From Ancylobacter sp. WKF20 (GTDB lineage Bacteria > Pseudomonadota > Alphaproteobacteria > Rhizobiales > Xanthobacteraceae): a stretch of DNA of 64,000 nucleotides. The notes below the pieces were generated by a model. That model saw nothing but the letters and a program-made list of their open reading frames with translations. It did no database searches and was not told where the DNA came from. Positions 1-9,589 of the stretch are shown in pieces; the stretch's first letter is position 1, and every line of letters begins with the position of its first letter. The DNA lies in contig NZ_CP121679.1 of assembly GCF_029760895.1 (NCBI RefSeq), positions 434,001 through 498,000 on the forward strand, written 5' to 3'. The position numbers and the translations under genes are program-made.

Positions 1-201
1 GTCGAACAGGTCGCGCGGGCCGGGGCCCGCCGCGTAATTGCCGCCGAGCACCGCGAAGACCGCGAACAGCACGGCGAAGATGAGACAGTCGCTCATCAGA
101 TAGATCCAGAAGCCCAGCGCGGTGCTGTGGCCTTCCGGGTGCGGGTGCTCGTCGACCTCGTAGAAGACGGGCGTGTCGGTCGTGGTGGTTGCCGTGCTCA
201 T
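1..201 (-). CDS. cyoC: Cytochrome o ubiquinol oxidase subunit III, N-terminal part
   Basis: Only the first 67 codons are inside the window; the gene runs off the left edge. The product would be the third membrane subunit of the bo3-type quinol oxidase. The visible part has a Thr-rich start, then EVDEHPHPEGHSTALGFWIYLMSD-like sequence (positions about 15-38) entering the first membrane helix, as in heme-copper oxidase subunit III. Its ATG overlaps the stop codon of cyoB by one base (TGATG), so the two are translationally coupled. Order cyoA-cyoB-cyoC is the usual one; cyoD is expected further left. Identification rests on a short segment plus context. Confidence 0.85.
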   Translation of the reverse strand, partial: MSTATTTTDTPVFYEVDEHPHPEGHSTALGFWIYLMSDCLIFAVLFAVFAVLGGNYAAGPGPRDLFD

Positions 202-2210
202 CACTTCGCCTGCGCGCCGAGCAGCCGGGTGCGCTCGTCCTCGGTACGGGTGACCTCGTCAGCGGGAATGTCGAAGTCGCGGTTGTAGTTGAAGGTGTGG
301 TGGATGGCGGTGCCGATCAGCGCCACGAAGGCCAGCGCGGCGAGCCACCAGATGTACCAGATCAGCGCGAAACCGAGCACGTAGCTGATGGCGGCGAGGA
401 TCGGGCCGGTGCCCGTGTAGCGGGGCATGTGGATCGGCTTGAAGCCGGTCAGCGGACGCACATAGCCGCGCTGCTTCATGTCCCACCACGCGTCGAGGTC
501 ATGCACCACGGGGGTGAAGGCGAAATTGTAGGCCGGCGGGGGCGAGGAGGTCGCCCATTCCAGCGTGCGCGCGTTCCACGGGTCGCCGGTGGTGTCGCGC
601 AGTTCCTCGCGCTTCCAGATCGAGACGGCGATCTGCAGCAGGAAGGAGCCGATACCGCAGGCGATGAGGAAGGCGCCGAAGGCCGCGATGATGAACCAGA
701 TGTGCAGCGACGGGTCGTCGAAGACGCGCAGGCGGCGGGTCACGCCCATCAGGCCGAGCACGTAGAGCGGCATGAAGGCGAAGAAGAAGCCCACCACCCA
801 GAACCAGAACGACACCTTGCCCCAGAACGGCGCCAGCCGGAAGCCGAACGCCTTGGGCCACCAGAAGGCGATGCCGGCGAACAGGCCGAACAGCACGCCG
901 CCAATGATGACGTTGTGGAAATGCGCGATCAGGAACAGCGAGTTGTGCAGCACGAAGTCGGCCGGCGGCACCGCCAGCAGCACGCCCGTCATGCCGCCGA
1001 TCACGAAGATCAGCATGAAGGCGATGGTGTACATCATCGGCAGTTCGAAGCGGATGCGGCCGCGATACATCGTGAACAGCCAGTTGAACATCTTCGCGCC
1101 CGTTGGGATCGAGATGATCATCGTGGTGATGCCGAAGAAGGAGTTCACGCTGGCGCCCGAGCCCATCGTGAAGAAGTGGTGCAGCCACACCAGGTAGGAC
1201 AGGATGGTGATGACGATGGTGGCGTAGACCATCGAGGTGTAGCCGAACAGGCGCTTGCCGGAAAAGGCCGAGGTGACTTCCGAGAAGATGCCGAAGGCCG
1301 GCAGGATCAGGATGTAGACCTCCGGGTGGCCCCAGATCCAGATCAGGTTCACGTACATCATCGGGTTGCCGCCGAGATCGGACGTGAAGAAGTTGGTGCC
1401 GATATAGCGGTCAGCCGAGAGCAGCGCGAGAACGGCGGTCAGCACCGGGAAGGTGGCGACGATCAGCACGTTGGTGCACAGCGAGGTCCAGGTGAAGATC
1501 GGCATCTTCATCATGGTCATGCCGGGGCAGCGCATCTTCACGATGGTGCAGATGAGGTTGATGCCCGACAAGGTTGTGCCGACACCCGCGATCTGCAGCG
1601 CCCAGATGTAATAGTCGACGCCGACATAGGGGCTGTAGCCGATGCCCGAGAGCGGGGGATAGGCCAGCCAGCCGGTCTGCGCGAACTCGCCGACGAACAG
1701 CGAGGTCATCACCAGCACGGCGCCCGACACCGTCATCCAGAACGAGAAATTGTTCAGGAAGGGGAAGGACACGTCACGCGCGCCGATCTGCAGCGGCACG
1801 ACATAGTTCATGAAGCCCGTGACCATCGGCATGGCCACGAAGAAGATCATGATCACGCCATGGGCGGTGAACACCTGGTCGTAATGGTGGGCGGGCAGGT
1901 AGCCCTCCGAGCCACCGAAGGCCCAGGCCTGCTGGATGCGCATCATGATGGCGTCGGCGAAGCCGCGCAGCAGCATGATGATGCCCAGCACCATGTACAT
2001 GATGCCGATCTTCTTGTGGTCCACGCTGGTGAACCACTCCTTCCAGAGATAGCCCCACAGCCGGAAATAGGTCAGCGCGCCCAGCACCGCGAGGCCGCCA
2101 ATGGCCACCACGATGAAGGTCACGACCAGAATCGGCTCGTGATAGGGGATCGCCTGAAGGTTCAGGCGCCCCAGGAGGAAATTGGGCTCGATAAGCGGGG
2201 ACTGGGTCAT
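201..2210 (-). CDS. cyoB: Cytochrome o ubiquinol oxidase subunit I
   Basis: Catalytic subunit of the bo3 quinol oxidase, which oxidises ubiquinol, reduces O2 to water and pumps protons across the inner membrane. The protein of about 669 residues is the usual length and is almost entirely membrane helices. Heme-copper family motifs are plain: [11 protein letters not shown] near the N-terminus, [12 protein letters not shown] (CuB histidine and cross-linked tyrosine region), a His-His pair before FFTMGSG, and [10 protein letters not shown] for the heme ligands. An upstream in-frame ATG at 2252 lies inside cyoA; I chose the ATG at 2210, 7 bases after the cyoA stop, because the protein then begins close to the family N-terminus. 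It is second in the cyoABC operon. Confidence 0.95.
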   Translation of the reverse strand: MTQSPLIEPNFLLGRLNLQAIPYHEPILVVTFIVVAIGGLAVLGALTYFRLWGYLWKEWFTSVDHKKIGIMYMVLGIIMLLRGFADAIMMRIQQAWAFGGSEGYLPAHHYDQVFTAHGVIMIFFVAMPMVTGFMNYVVPLQIGARDVSFPFLNNFSFWMTVSGAVLVMTSLFVGEFAQTGWLAYPPLSGIGYSPYVGVDYYIWALQIAGVGTTLSGINLICTIVKMRCPGMTMMKMPIFTWTSLCTNVLIVATFPVLTAVLALLSADRYIGTNFFTSDLGGNPMMYVNLIWIWGHPEVYILILPAFGIFSEVTSAFSGKRLFGYTSMVYATIVITILSYLVWLHHFFTMGSGASVNSFFGITTMIISIPTGAKMFNWLFTMYRGRIRFELPMMYTIAFMLIFVIGGMTGVLLAVPPADFVLHNSLFLIAHFHNVIIGGVLFGLFAGIAFWWPKAFGFRLAPFWGKVSFWFWVVGFFFAFMPLYVLGLMGVTRRLRVFDDPSLHIWFIIAAFGAFLIACGIGSFLLQIAVSIWKREELRDTTGDPWNARTLEWATSSPPPAYNFAFTPVVHDLDAWWDMKQRGYVRPLTGFKPIHMPRYTGTGPILAAISYVLGFALIWYIWWLAALAFVALIGTAIHHTFNYNRDFDIPADEVTRTEDERTRLLGAQAK

Positions 2211-2217
2211 GGGCCGG

Positions 2218-3414
2218 TCAGGAGTTGGAGAGTCGGCGCGGACCGCGGACAAGCGCGTTCGGCGAGAGATCCGCCGGGCTCTCGCCCGAGGACAGCGACG
2301 GAAGGGGCAGGCCGACGCCCGTGACGGGGCGCGGATCCTTCAGCGGGGTGCGCGCGGGCACGGCGGTGAGCGGCAGCAGCGCGGCGAGTTCCTCCGGCGT
2401 GCACACGCCCACCACATAGGTCGGGGCGCCGCCGAACACGGTGCCGCCACGGCTCGCCTTGGCGGTGACGACGGTGCGCGGCACGACGTTGTTCACGCTG
2501 GCAAGGCCAAGGCCGCCGCGCGCGTCGAGCGCCATCATCTCGCTCTGGCACATCTTGCCGGGGTCGACGCACATATTGAGGATGGCGTCGTAGAGATCGG
2601 CGTCGACCGTGCCGAAATAGGTGACGGGCACCGCCTCGCTCGGCTTCTCGATGTCGAGATAGGCTTGGCGGTTGAGCGCGCCGGTGCTGGCCTTCGCCTT
2701 GGCGACCCAGCTCTCGAAGGCCGCCTCGTCGGTCGCCTCGAAGCCGAAATGCATCTTGGAGAAGCCGGCGCCGCTGTAGTTGGCGGAGAAGCCGCGCGAG
2801 GTGACGGGGCTGTTGGCGACGGCGTGAAGCTGCGTCTGCATGCCCGGCATGGCGTAGATCATGCCCGCCAGCGTCGGCACGTAGAAGGCGTTCATCACCG
2901 CCGAGGAGGTGATCTTGAAATGGATCGGGCGATCAACCGGCACGGCCAGTTCGTTGATCGTGGCGATGCCCTGCTCGGGGTAGATGAACAGCCACTTCCA
3001 GTCGAGCGCGACGACCTGCACTTCCAGCGGCTTGGTCTCGGCCGGCACCACGGTGTCGGCGGCGATCCGGTCCAGCGGGCGGTAGGGGTCGAGCAGATGC
3101 GTGCCCATCCAGGTGAGCGCGCCCAGGCAGATGATGATGAGCAGCGGCGCCGACCAGATCACCAGCTCCATCTGCGTGGAGTGGCTCCATTCAGGCTCAT
3201 AGGTCGCCTTGGTATTCGAGGCCCGGTACTTCCAGGCAAAGAACACCGTCAGCGCCATCACCGGAATAATGATGAGCAGCATCAACAGCGTGGAGACCAC
3301 CAGTAGATCACGCTGCTGCGCAGCGATATCGCCGGTGGGCGCCAGTACGACGAAATTGCAGCCGGCCAATGAGGCGGCCAGCGGCACCAGTGCTATGAGA
3401 CGAAGCCAACGCAA
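2218..3414 (-). CDS. cyoA: Cytochrome o ubiquinol oxidase subunit II
   Basis: Second subunit of the bo3 quinol oxidase, anchored in the inner membrane with a periplasmic cupredoxin-like domain that lacks CuA in this family. The N-terminus is a lipoprotein signal with lipobox LAGC (Cys at residue 19). Two membrane helices follow (about 38-60 and 85-105), then the periplasmic domain with [21 protein letters not shown] and the aromatic-rich C-terminal extension ([20 protein letters not shown]) typical of CyoA rather than cytochrome c oxidase. At 398 residues it is slightly longer than the E. coli protein because of a Ser/Pro-rich tail. First gene of the operon; the divergent MFS gene starts about 200 bases away. 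Confidence 0.95.
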   Translation of the reverse strand: MRWLRLIALVPLAASLAGCNFVVLAPTGDIAAQQRDLLVVSTLLMLLIIIPVMALTVFFAWKYRASNTKATYEPEWSHSTQMELVIWSAPLLIIICLGALTWMGTHLLDPYRPLDRIAADTVVPAETKPLEVQVVALDWKWLFIYPEQGIATINELAVPVDRPIHFKITSSAVMNAFYVPTLAGMIYAMPGMQTQLHAVANSPVTSRGFSANYSGAGFSKMHFGFEATDEAAFESWVAKAKASTGALNRQAYLDIEKPSEAVPVTYFGTVDADLYDAILNMCVDPGKMCQSEMMALDARGGLGLASVNNVVPRTVVTAKASRGGTVFGGAPTYVVGVCTPEELAALLPLTAVPARTPLKDPRPVTGVGLPLPSLSSGESPADLSPNALVRGPRRLSNS

Positions 3415-3612
3415 CGGAATGTAAACCTATGAAGTGGCCATTTGCGGCCCAATAGCTGCATCGCAGCAATTCCAATATCAAGCATAATGTGCAATGTCGA
3501 AGTGTCGCATCCCGGCTTTTCGGGAAGGATGATAACGGTGCCGTGCGATGGCGAAAGGCCGGACGTGGTGCCAGAGTATAAGTTAAATCTATTCAAGTTT
3601 CGGTGAAGAACT
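3415..3612. promoter_or_regulatory. Divergent promoter region cyoA / MFS gene with CTGC-N3-GCAG dyad
   Basis: This 198-base region lies between two divergent genes and must hold both promoters. At 3455-3467 is the perfect dyad GCTGC-ATC-GCAGC. The arrangement CTGC-N3-GCAG is the reported recognition pattern of the polyhydroxybutyrate regulator PhaR in Paracoccus; two further copies occur in this window at 49826 and 50217. A short CCCG/CGGG stem lies at 3511-3524. I could not assign -35/-10 boxes with confidence. Confidence 0.4.
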
Positions 3613-4932
3613 ATGACGAGTCCGACCACCACGGTTGAGCAGGATGCCCGGCAGATCAATGCCCATGACGGTGAGGTCCGCCCCGGCGAGATCGCCGTTG
3701 GCGTCGTTATCGGCCGCGCGTCCGAGTTCTTCGACTTCTTCGTTTACGCCATCGCGTCTGTCGTGGTGTTTCCGAAGCTGGTCTTCCCCTTCGTCGATGC
3801 GCTCACCGGGACGATCTATTCCTTCGCGATCTTCGCGCTTGCGTTCATCGCGCGCCCGTTCGGCACCGCGCTGTTCATGACCATTGACCGCCGGCACGGC
3901 CGCGGCGCCAAGCTGGCGCTGGCGCTGTTCCTGCTGGGCACCTCGACGGTGCTGATCGCCTTCCTGCCGTCCTATGACACGATCGGCAGCTCGGTGATCT
4001 GGCTGCTGGCGGTGCTGCGCATCGGCCAGGGCCTCGCCTGGGGCGGCACCTGGGACGGCCTCGCGCCGCTCCTCGCGATGCGCGCGCCGGAAGGGCGCAC
4101 CGGCTGGTACGCCATGCTGCCGCAGCTTGGCGCGCCGATCGGCCTCATCATCGCCAGCGCGCTGTTCGCCTTCTTCCTCGGCAATCTCTCAGCCGCCGAC
4201 TTCTTCGAGTGGGGCTGGCGCTACCCGTTCTTCGTCGCCTTCGCGATCAACGTCGTCGCGCTGTTCGCCCGCCTGCGCATGGCGGTGACGCCGGAATATG
4301 TGAAGCTGTTCGAGAGCGGCGACCTTGAGCCGCAGAAGATCACCGAGACCATCCGCCTGGAAGGGCGCGGCATCCTCATCGGTGCCTTCGCTCCGCTGGC
4401 GACCTTCGCGCTGTTCCACATGGTCACCGTGTTCCCGCTCTCCTGGGTGTTCCTGTTCACCTCGGAAGCGCCGACGCGCTTCCTGCTGATCGAGGCGGTG
4501 GCGGCGTTCTTCGGCCTCGCGGCGGTGTTCGCCTCGGGCATGATCGCCGACAAGGTGGGCCGGCGCACGCTGCTCGGCGGCTCGGCGGTGGCGATCGCGG
4601 TGTTCTCGGGCTTTGCGCCGCAGCTGCTCGCCGGCGGCGTGGTGGGCGAGTCGCTCTACATGATCCTCGCCTTCATCCTGCTCGGCGTGTCCTTCGGCCA
4701 GTCCTCGGGCGTCGTCGCCTCGAACTTCCAGCGCAAGTACCGCTACACCGCCTCAGCGCTGACCAACGATCTCGCCTGGCTGTTCGGCGCGGGCTTCGCC
4801 CCGCTGGCGGCGCTGGTGATCTCCAGCCATCTCGGGCTGATCGCCTCGGGCGCCTATCTGCTCTCCGGTGCGATCTGCACCCTGCTGGCGCTGCGCTTCA
4901 ACCGCTCGCTGTCCATGGCCGCCGCGGGCTGA
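3613..4932 (+). CDS. MFS transporter, metabolite:H+ symporter type
   Basis: Inner-membrane secondary transporter of 439 residues with about 12 predicted helices. The N-terminal EIAVGVVIGRASEFFDFFVYAIAS segment and the RPFG motif at the end of helix 2, followed by a GRR-like loop (DKVGRRTLLGG, about 318-328) at the start of the second half, are typical of the metabolite:H+ symporter family (ShiA, ProP, KgtP relatives). The substrate cannot be read from the sequence; organic acids or osmolytes are usual for the family. It is divergent from cyoA and stands alone. The ATG is preceded by a modest purine-rich stretch (GTGAAGAAC). Confidence 0.85.
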   Translation: MTSPTTTVEQDARQINAHDGEVRPGEIAVGVVIGRASEFFDFFVYAIASVVVFPKLVFPFVDALTGTIYSFAIFALAFIARPFGTALFMTIDRRHGRGAKLALALFLLGTSTVLIAFLPSYDTIGSSVIWLLAVLRIGQGLAWGGTWDGLAPLLAMRAPEGRTGWYAMLPQLGAPIGLIIASALFAFFLGNLSAADFFEWGWRYPFFVAFAINVVALFARLRMAVTPEYVKLFESGDLEPQKITETIRLEGRGILIGAFAPLATFALFHMVTVFPLSWVFLFTSEAPTRFLLIEAVAAFFGLAAVFASGMIADKVGRRTLLGGSAVAIAVFSGFAPQLLAGGVVGESLYMILAFILLGVSFGQSSGVVASNFQRKYRYTASALTNDLAWLFGAGFAPLAALVISSHLGLIASGAYLLSGAICTLLALRFNRSLSMAAAG

Positions 4933-5002
4933 TCCGGCCCCGCCGGCTCAGCGATCTGACCCTCCCGGAGCGTTCCCCGGCGCCGGGCGGGCAGGAAGCC
5001 GT

Positions 5003-5030
5003 TTGCGCAAGCGCGGCCGAATGCTACATT
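5003..5030 (+). promoter_or_regulatory. Possible sigma-70 promoter for ppx
   Basis: TTGCGC at 5003-5008 and TACATT at 5025-5030 are separated by 16 bases, in the short gap before the Ppx/GppA gene. A start point near 5037 would give a leader of about 70 bases to the ATG at 5107. This is a visual match only. Confidence 0.3.
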
Positions 5031-5106
5031 TCACCTAACATGTGAACAGATGGCCGCTGCGCCGCCCCTGCGGCGCGCGGCCGACGGCTTCGGCCGGGGA
5101 ATCAAA

Positions 5107-6399
5107 ATGGTCGACGAGACCCAGACGCAGGCCGGCCTCGCGCCGGCCGAGAGGTCGTCGCGCACCGATCCGCCATGCCCTGAGACCGGGCGCGGCGAGG
5201 CCGGGCGTGCGCGGCAGAACCTTGCCCCGGAAACGGGGCTCCGCCGCGACGATCCCCGCCCGCGCGACGCGCATCGCGGCCGGGATGATCGTGGCCGCGA
5301 CGAGGCACGCCCGCGCGGCGAGGGCGGCGGCCCGCCGCGCCCGCATGGTGGCCCCCACAGCCCGCATCACAGCTCCCACCACCGGCCGGGCGAAGGTCCG
5401 CGCGGGCGCTTTTCCGATTCCTGCTACGCCGCGCTCGATCTCGGCACCAACAACTGCCGCCTGCTGATCGCCCGGCCGACCGCCTCGGGCTTCCGCGTGG
5501 TCGATGCCTTCTCGCGCATCGTCCGGCTCGGCGAGGGGCTGATCGGCTCCGGCCGGCTCAGCGAGGCGGCGATGAGCCGCGCGGTGGACGCGCTCGCCGT
5601 CTGCGCCTCCAAGATCAACGCCCGCCGCATCGCCGGCGCCCGGCTGATCGCGACGGAAGCCTGCCGCTCGGCGGCCAATGGCGCCGAGTTCATCGCCCGC
5701 GTCGCCCGCGAGACCGGGCTGGATCTGGAGATCGTCGACCGCGAGACCGAGGCGCGCCTTGCCGCCGCCGGCTGCACGCCGCTGGTCGACACCCATGCCG
5801 ATGGCGCCGTGCTGTTCGACATTGGCGGCGGCTCGACGGAAGTGGTCTGGCTCGACCGGCTGGAGACCTGCGACGGTGGCCCGCCCGCCGCCATCATCCG
5901 CGCCTGGGTGTCGGTGCCGCTCGGCGTCGTCACCGTGGCCGAGCGCCATGGCGGGGTGAAGGTCACGCCTGATGATTTCGAGGCCATGGTGCAGGAGTTC
6001 CGCCCCCATCTCGACGGCTTCGTCGCCGCCGTCGGCCCGCATAATTGCGGAAGGCTGCATTTGCTCGGCACCTCCGGCACGGTGACCACCATCGCCGGCG
6101 TGCATCTCGACCTGCCGCGCTATGACCGCTCGCAGGTCGACGGCACCTGGCTCGGCGCCGAACAGGTGCGCGTTGTGGTGGACCGGCTGCTCGCCATGCC
6201 CTTCGCCGAGCGGGCGGCCAACCCGTGCATCGGCGTGGAGCGGGCCGACCTCGTTCTCGCCGGCTGCGCCATTCTCGAAGCGGTGCGCCGCGCCTTCCCC
6301 TGTGATCGCCTGCGCGTGGCCGACCGTGGCCTGCGCGAGGGCATTCTCGTCGAACTGATGCGTGCCGACGGCGTCTGGCGCGACAGCCCCGGAGCATAG
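5107..6399 (+). CDS. ppx: Ppx/GppA family exopolyphosphatase/guanosine pentaphosphatase
   Basis: Cytoplasmic phosphatase of the ASKHA fold that removes terminal phosphate from polyphosphate or pppGpp. After about 100 low-complexity residues rich in Arg, Gly, His and Pro comes the conserved core: YAALDLGTNNCRLLIA (phosphate loop 1), RLIATEACRSA, FDIGGGSTEV (second glycine loop) and LLGTSGTVTTIAGV. The basic N-terminal extension is not part of the family core and may be disordered. An ATG at 5050 is in frame, but ATG 5107 has the better upstream sequence (CGGGGAATC). Stop codon is two bases before the rlmE start, so the pair is an operon, as in many Hyphomicrobiales. Ppx and GppA cannot be told apart here. 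Confidence 0.85.
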   Translation: MVDETQTQAGLAPAERSSRTDPPCPETGRGEAGRARQNLAPETGLRRDDPRPRDAHRGRDDRGRDEARPRGEGGGPPRPHGGPHSPHHSSHHRPGEGPRGRFSDSCYAALDLGTNNCRLLIARPTASGFRVVDAFSRIVRLGEGLIGSGRLSEAAMSRAVDALAVCASKINARRIAGARLIATEACRSAANGAEFIARVARETGLDLEIVDRETEARLAAAGCTPLVDTHADGAVLFDIGGGSTEVVWLDRLETCDGGPPAAIIRAWVSVPLGVVTVAERHGGVKVTPDDFEAMVQEFRPHLDGFVAAVGPHNCGRLHLLGTSGTVTTIAGVHLDLPRYDRSQVDGTWLGAEQVRVVVDRLLAMPFAERAANPCIGVERADLVLAGCAILEAVRRAFPCDRLRVADRGLREGILVELMRADGVWRDSPGA

Positions 6400-6401
6400 A
6401 C

Positions 6402-7097
6402 GTGATCGACAAGCCGACACCGGGCAAGGGGGGCGAGGCGCGCCCGCTGAAAGTGCGCCTCAAGAAGGCGCGCAAGCTCTCCTCCTCCTCGCAGAAATGG
6501 CTGCAGCGCCAGCTCAACGACCCCTATGTCGCCCGCGCCAAGCGCGAGGGCTGGCGCTCGCGCGCCGCCTTCAAGCTGATCGAGATCGACGACAAGGTAA
6601 AAATCCTCCGGCCGGGCATGCGGGTGGTGGACCTTGGCGCCGCACCGGGCGGCTGGAGCCAGGTGGCGGCCAAGCGCATCGGGCTGGAGAACGGGCGCGG
6701 GCGCATCATTGCCATCGACCTTCTGGAGATCGACCCCATTGCCGGCGTCGACTTCGCCCAGATGGACTTCCTGAAAGACGACGCGCCCGAGGCGCTGAAG
6801 GCCATGCTCGGCGGCCCGGCTGATCTCGTCATGTCCGACATGGCGGCCAACACCACCGGCCACCGCCCGACCGATCATCTGCGCATTGTCGGCCTCGTCG
6901 AACTCGCCATCGACTTCGCCCGCCAGGTGCTCGCCCCCGACGGCGCCTTCATCGCCAAGGTGTTTCAGGGTGGCACCGAAGGCACGCTGCTCACAGAGCT
7001 TAAACGCGACTTCACCCAGGTCCGCCACGTCAAACCCCAAGCCAGCCGCGCGGATTCCGCGGAGCTTTATGTGGTGGCGACGGGGTTTAGGGGGTGA
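6402..7097 (+). CDS. rlmE: 23S rRNA (uridine-2'-O)-methyltransferase RlmE
   Basis: SAM-dependent methyltransferase (RrmJ/FtsJ family) that methylates the 2'-O of U2552 in the 23S rRNA A-loop, a late step in 50S assembly. The 231-residue protein has a basic RNA-binding N-terminus, a RSRAAFKL segment with the first catalytic lysine, the SAM motif VVDLGAAPGGWSQ (about residues 73-85), VMSDMAANTTGHR with the catalytic Asp, and IAKVFQGG with the second Lys. It starts with GTG, two bases after the ppx stop, so the two genes are probably co-transcribed. Confidence 0.93.
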   Translation: MIDKPTPGKGGEARPLKVRLKKARKLSSSSQKWLQRQLNDPYVARAKREGWRSRAAFKLIEIDDKVKILRPGMRVVDLGAAPGGWSQVAAKRIGLENGRGRIIAIDLLEIDPIAGVDFAQMDFLKDDAPEALKAMLGGPADLVMSDMAANTTGHRPTDHLRIVGLVELAIDFARQVLAPDGAFIAKVFQGGTEGTLLTELKRDFTQVRHVKPQASRADSAELYVVATGFRG

Positions 7098-7228
7098 GGG
7101 GGCCGGTATGAGGACCGACGTTTGATTTTACACACTGGATGCCGCTTGGCCTCACGCTGCCTGACGGCTTCCGTGAGGATCAACATGCCGCTATAATCCG
7201 GTCATCCAGCGCAACTTGTTGAAAACAA

Positions 7229-8824
7229 TTGTCAAAATATCCTAAGTCGATAGCAGGTTCTCACGATCTCTCGGCTGACGGGCAGCTAGAGTTCGATTTC
7301 AACGCGCCGCTGCCAACGTTACCGCAGCTTTGGACGCCCGATGATATCTTCGCCTCGTGCGACCAAGCGATCATCGAGCGGTTCAAAGAGGACAGTCGCG
7401 TCGAGCGGAAGCGAGCGCAGGTGTCCCAGAGTGATCTTGCAGATTACCTATCGATGTGGGGCAACACGCAACCGCACGGCGGTATTGTGTTCATAGGTGT
7501 CGAGAATAATGGCTTGATTTCTGGCTGCGCTGCAATCGACATCAAGCACATGAATGAGCTTGAAAAAATCCACCGTTTATGTGCGGATGCGCGGCATGAG
7601 TTCAAGAAGGTGCCTGTCCTAAACGCCAAAGGGCAGAAAGACTACGTATTGGTTCTCCGTGTTTATTATCGCGCAGATAAACTCGTAGAGATGGCTGACG
7701 GAAATGCTTACATTAGAGAGGGTGATGAGAAGCGTCGCCTTACAGAAACCGAGAAGCGGGAGATTCGATTAAATAAAGGTGAAATTGATGTTGAGTCGGA
7801 AAGGGTCAATCTCCGATTCCCTGATGAATTTGATTTAACGCTATTAGACTATTATCGTACAAAATATATTGCAAAACGGCAATTGTCGCAGAGATATACT
7901 ATAGAGAATATATTATCTTTGAGCAAATTTGGTAGGGTAGGCGCTGACGGGTTTCAGCCTAATCTCGCGTGTGCCCTTCTTTTTGCAAAAGATTCCAGGG
8001 CCATTGTGCCGGGCGCTTATATTCGCGTGTTGCGCTACGATGGCACCGAAGAAGGGTTTGGTAGAGGCCTTAATTCAGTCGCTGATAGAATATTTGATGG
8101 GCCATTACCTGTTCAGATTCATGAGGCTGAAAGATTTATCGAAACACAAATACGGAATTTTACGAGACTTGGTCTCGATGGGCGATTTGTAACCAGTCCC
8201 GAGTATCCAAGGGATGTGTGGCTTGAGGCGTTAGTCAACGCTGTTGTTCATCGTTCTTATAACCTAAGACATATGAATATTTTTGTGAAAATGTTTGAGG
8301 ATAAAATTGTAATTGAATCTCCAGGCTCTTTCATGCCTCCGACTACCGCTGATACTGTTTTCGAAGCGCATAATCCCCGTAATCCCAATCTAATGTGGGG
8401 TATGTATTACTTCGAATATGTACAATGCGCCTTTGAGGGGACTCGGCGTATGCGGGAGGGTATGCGCGGGGCGCATCTGCCGGATCCTATATTTGTTCAG
8501 AAGACAGGTAGCGCATATCGAGTGACGGTGACTCTAGAGAACGACGTGCAGCATAGAAAGCAATTTGTTCGCTCGGAGGCTGCAGCAGGTATAGATCCTG
8601 ATGTATTTTCATCTTTAACTGAAAATGAAAAGATGATCGTAAATTATCTTGCTGAGCAAGGTAACGTCAATGTTACAGATGCGGGTCTTGTTATTGCAAA
8701 AGATTGGCGAGAAACAAAAATTATACTGGATAATTTAGAGAAAAAGAATATAATCGCTCGTACAGACGGTAAGGTTCGTAGTCGTCATAGATTTTATTAT
8801 CTTAAGAAAATAAATATTGGTTAG
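7229..8824 (+). CDS. AlbA/Schlafen-like domain protein with RecG-like C-terminus
   Basis: Predicted regulator of 531 residues. Residues about 50-150 form an AlbA_2 (Schlafen-like) domain: ESRVERKRAQ-type strand, YLSMWGNTQPHGGIVFIGVEN, and YIREGDEKRRLTETEKREI. Residues about 315-450 resemble the ATPase-like region shared with RecG-related transcriptional regulators (WLEALVNAVVHRSY, IVIESPGSFM), followed by a C-terminal winged helix (about 470-530). The start must be TTG at 7229; the next in-frame ATG is inside the AlbA domain. A TATAAT box lies at 7192-7197. The gene is clearly AT-richer than everything around it and has no functional partner nearby, which suggests horizontal acquisition. Members occur in defence islands and as orphan regulators; the role here is unknown. 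Confidence 0.7.
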   Translation: MSKYPKSIAGSHDLSADGQLEFDFNAPLPTLPQLWTPDDIFASCDQAIIERFKEDSRVERKRAQVSQSDLADYLSMWGNTQPHGGIVFIGVENNGLISGCAAIDIKHMNELEKIHRLCADARHEFKKVPVLNAKGQKDYVLVLRVYYRADKLVEMADGNAYIREGDEKRRLTETEKREIRLNKGEIDVESERVNLRFPDEFDLTLLDYYRTKYIAKRQLSQRYTIENILSLSKFGRVGADGFQPNLACALLFAKDSRAIVPGAYIRVLRYDGTEEGFGRGLNSVADRIFDGPLPVQIHEAERFIETQIRNFTRLGLDGRFVTSPEYPRDVWLEALVNAVVHRSYNLRHMNIFVKMFEDKIVIESPGSFMPPTTADTVFEAHNPRNPNLMWGMYYFEYVQCAFEGTRRMREGMRGAHLPDPIFVQKTGSAYRVTVTLENDVQHRKQFVRSEAAAGIDPDVFSSLTENEKMIVNYLAEQGNVNVTDAGLVIAKDWRETKIILDNLEKKNIIARTDGKVRSRHRFYYLKKINIG

Positions 8825-8860
8825 TAGTATATTTGTCCTCCAATCAAAATTGGCACCCCC

Positions 8861-9589
8861 TCACACATAAAGCGGCGCCATCTGTCGCCAGGCGCCGGCG
8901 CGGTGGGCGCGGCCGGTCCAGATGTGCAGGCGGTGATCGACGCCCTTCTCCGCCAAGAGCCGGCTGAGGCGCAGATTATTGTCGAGGAAGGGGTCGGCGT
9001 CGCCGATGGTCATGACGATGTCGAGCCGGCGCAGGCTCTCCAGCCGCCATGGGCAGGCGAGGTTCGGCAGGAAATGCAGCGGCGTGTGGAAATAGATGGT
9101 GTCGTCGTAATAGCCGTCGAACAGGTCGGAAAAACATTCCACGGACTGGGTGAGGTCGTAGCGGCCTGAGAAGGCCACCAGCTTGCGCAGGCGGTGCGGG
9201 TGGCGGAAGGCGAGGCTCGCGGCCTGAAAGGCGCCGAGGCTGCACCCCATGGCGATGGTGCAGTCGGACGGGTTGAGCCCGTCCATCAGCGGCATCACCT
9301 CGTGCAGCACATAGTCTTCCAGCGCCGCGTGGCGGGCGATGCGCGCGGCCGGAGGGCGCGTCGTGTCATAGAAGCTCTCGCGCGCCAGCCCCTCGATGCA
9401 GAAGAGCTGGAGATGGCCGGCCCGCACCTTGTCGGCGAGGCTGGCGACGATGCGCAGATCCTCATATTCGAAGAACCGGCCCTCGCGGGTCGGGAACATC
9501 AGCACCTTCGCCCCCGCATGGCCGAAGATCAGCAATTCCATGTCGCGGCCGAGCCGCTCACTGTACCAGCGCCGGTAATCCCGCTTCAT
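8861..9589 (-). CDS. Esterase family alpha/beta hydrolase (putative esterase D type)
   Basis: Cytoplasmic serine hydrolase of 242 residues resembling the PF00756 putative esterase family. The nucleophile elbow is MGCSLGAFQA (G-C-S-L-G, about residues 117-121); IGDADPFLDNN carries a likely acid residue and the C-terminal WTGRAHRAGAW region a likely histidine. The N-terminal LGRDMELLIFGHAGAKVLMFPT is typical. No signal peptide is evident. Its start codon overlaps the stop of the upstream hydrolase (ATGA), so the two esterases are translationally coupled. Substrate unknown. Confidence 0.75.
   Translation of the reverse strand: MKRDYRRWYSERLGRDMELLIFGHAGAKVLMFPTREGRFFEYEDLRIVASLADKVRAGHLQLFCIEGLARESFYDTTRPPAARIARHAALEDYVLHEVMPLMDGLNPSDCTIAMGCSLGAFQAASLAFRHPHRLRKLVAFSGRYDLTQSVECFSDLFDGYYDDTIYFHTPLHFLPNLACPWRLESLRRLDIVMTIGDADPFLDNNLRLSRLLAEKGVDHRLHIWTGRAHRAGAWRQMAPLYV

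Noticed and set aside
189..2324. Long plus-strand open frame of 711 codons opposite cyoB and cyoA
   Set aside because: It is the GC-rich shadow of the cyo genes: composition is dominated by His, Asp, Glu, Arg and Gly, with no recognisable domain, while the minus strand encodes plain oxidase subunits.
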